From RUG11198 sp964600615 (GTDB taxonomy: Bacteria; Bacillota_I; Bacilli_A; RF39; UBA660), in the NCBI GenBank assembly GCA_964600615.1, contig CAZRJK010000027.1:1-13068 (forward strand): DNA of 13,068 nt. Direction: 5' to 3'. The translations under genes were made by a program, and so were the position numbers. Shown one piece after another: positions 12,908 to 13,068 of this stretch. Positions within the stretch are counted from its first letter, which is position 1; every line of letters starts with the position of its first letter. Below the pieces are notes generated by a model. The model was given only the letters and a program-made list of their open reading frames with translations, had not been told where the DNA came from and did no database searches.

Positions 12908-13068
12908 ATGGCAACTATTAATCAAAGATTAAGAGGAAAAGGAAAGAAAATAAAGAAAAGTAAATCACCAGCATTACAAACAAGATTGGATACTGTTAAC
13001 AATAGAACTGTTGATCAAAATTCACCTCAAAAAAGAGGAGTTTGTGTACGTGTTGGAACAATGACACC
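12908..13068 (+). CDS. rpsL: 30S ribosomal protein S12, 5' part (cut by window edge)
   Basis: The first 53 codons of ribosomal protein S12, which lines the decoding centre of the 30S subunit and is the usual site of streptomycin-resistance changes. The start M-A-T-I-N-Q-R-L-R and the core K-S-K-S-P-A-L-Q ... N-S-P-Q-K-R-G-V-C-V-R-V-G-T-M-T-P match S12 closely; Val stands at the Thr of the common G-V-C-T-R-V-G-T-M-T-P. AAAGGAGG (12892-12899) is a strong ribosome site. It is the usual first gene of the str operon (rpsL, rpsG, fusA, tuf), which should continue beyond the window. Confidence 0.96.
   Translation, partial: MATINQRLRGKGKKIKKSKSPALQTRLDTVNNRTVDQNSPQKRGVCVRVGTMT

Overview
The window looks like chromosomal backbone from a low-GC, Gram-positive-type bacterium (Bacillota, class Bacilli; an uncultured gut lineage of the RF39 or Erysipelotrichales kind would fit, but the sequence alone cannot settle that). 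The DNA is very AT-rich. Genes are short and tightly packed, with strong GGAGG-type ribosome binding sites. EzrA, TypA, a YvlD-like gene next to lgt, a degenerate SpoIVFA-like M23 protein and a Firmicutes-style rpsL all point the same way. Tryptophan is encoded by TGG, and TGA ends the YvlD-like gene, so the code is the standard bacterial one and not the Mycoplasma code.

Layout. (1) 3-125: the tail of an unidentified gene and its terminator. (2) 185-2764: a PMCA/SERCA-type calcium P-type ATPase. It converges on a tiny coiled-coil gene (2789-3004, minus), which is divergent from the next operon across a promoter region with an inverted repeat. (3) 3098-5396: an envelope operon of a YvlD-like membrane protein, lgt, a lipoprotein with a thioredoxin-like fold that has lost its CxxC cysteines, and a DUF308/HdeD-like membrane protein. 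It ends in a terminator. (4) 5465-7279: typA with its own promoter and terminator. (5) 7398-10324: ezrA followed by two unrecognised membrane-tethered low-complexity proteins, one with a tandem 17-residue Pro/Gln/Ala-rich repeat interrupted by a 100-N assembly gap, the other Asn-rich and tail-anchored. (6) 10319-10624 (minus): an RNHCP zinc-ribbon protein. The terminator of the ezrA operon is embedded in its coding sequence. (7) 10688-11236: a degenerate M23/LytM protein resembling SpoIVFA. (8) 11294-12770: a Xer recombinase and thymidine kinase. (9) 12781-13068: a strong promoter, a structured leader and the start of rpsL, the usual head of the str operon.

The least explained and most interesting part is the ezrA unit. 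EzrA is an FtsZ-ring regulator held in the membrane by an N-terminal helix. The next gene has the same topology followed by a Pro/Gln-rich repeat tail and a short distinctive C-terminus, which resembles ZipA in layout though not in sequence. The third gene is an Asn-rich cytoplasmic chain held by a C-terminal helix. I infer, without proof, that these are lineage-specific accessory proteins of the division machinery. No mobile element, CRISPR array, tRNA or rRNA was found, and no gene-free stretch exceeds 300 bases.
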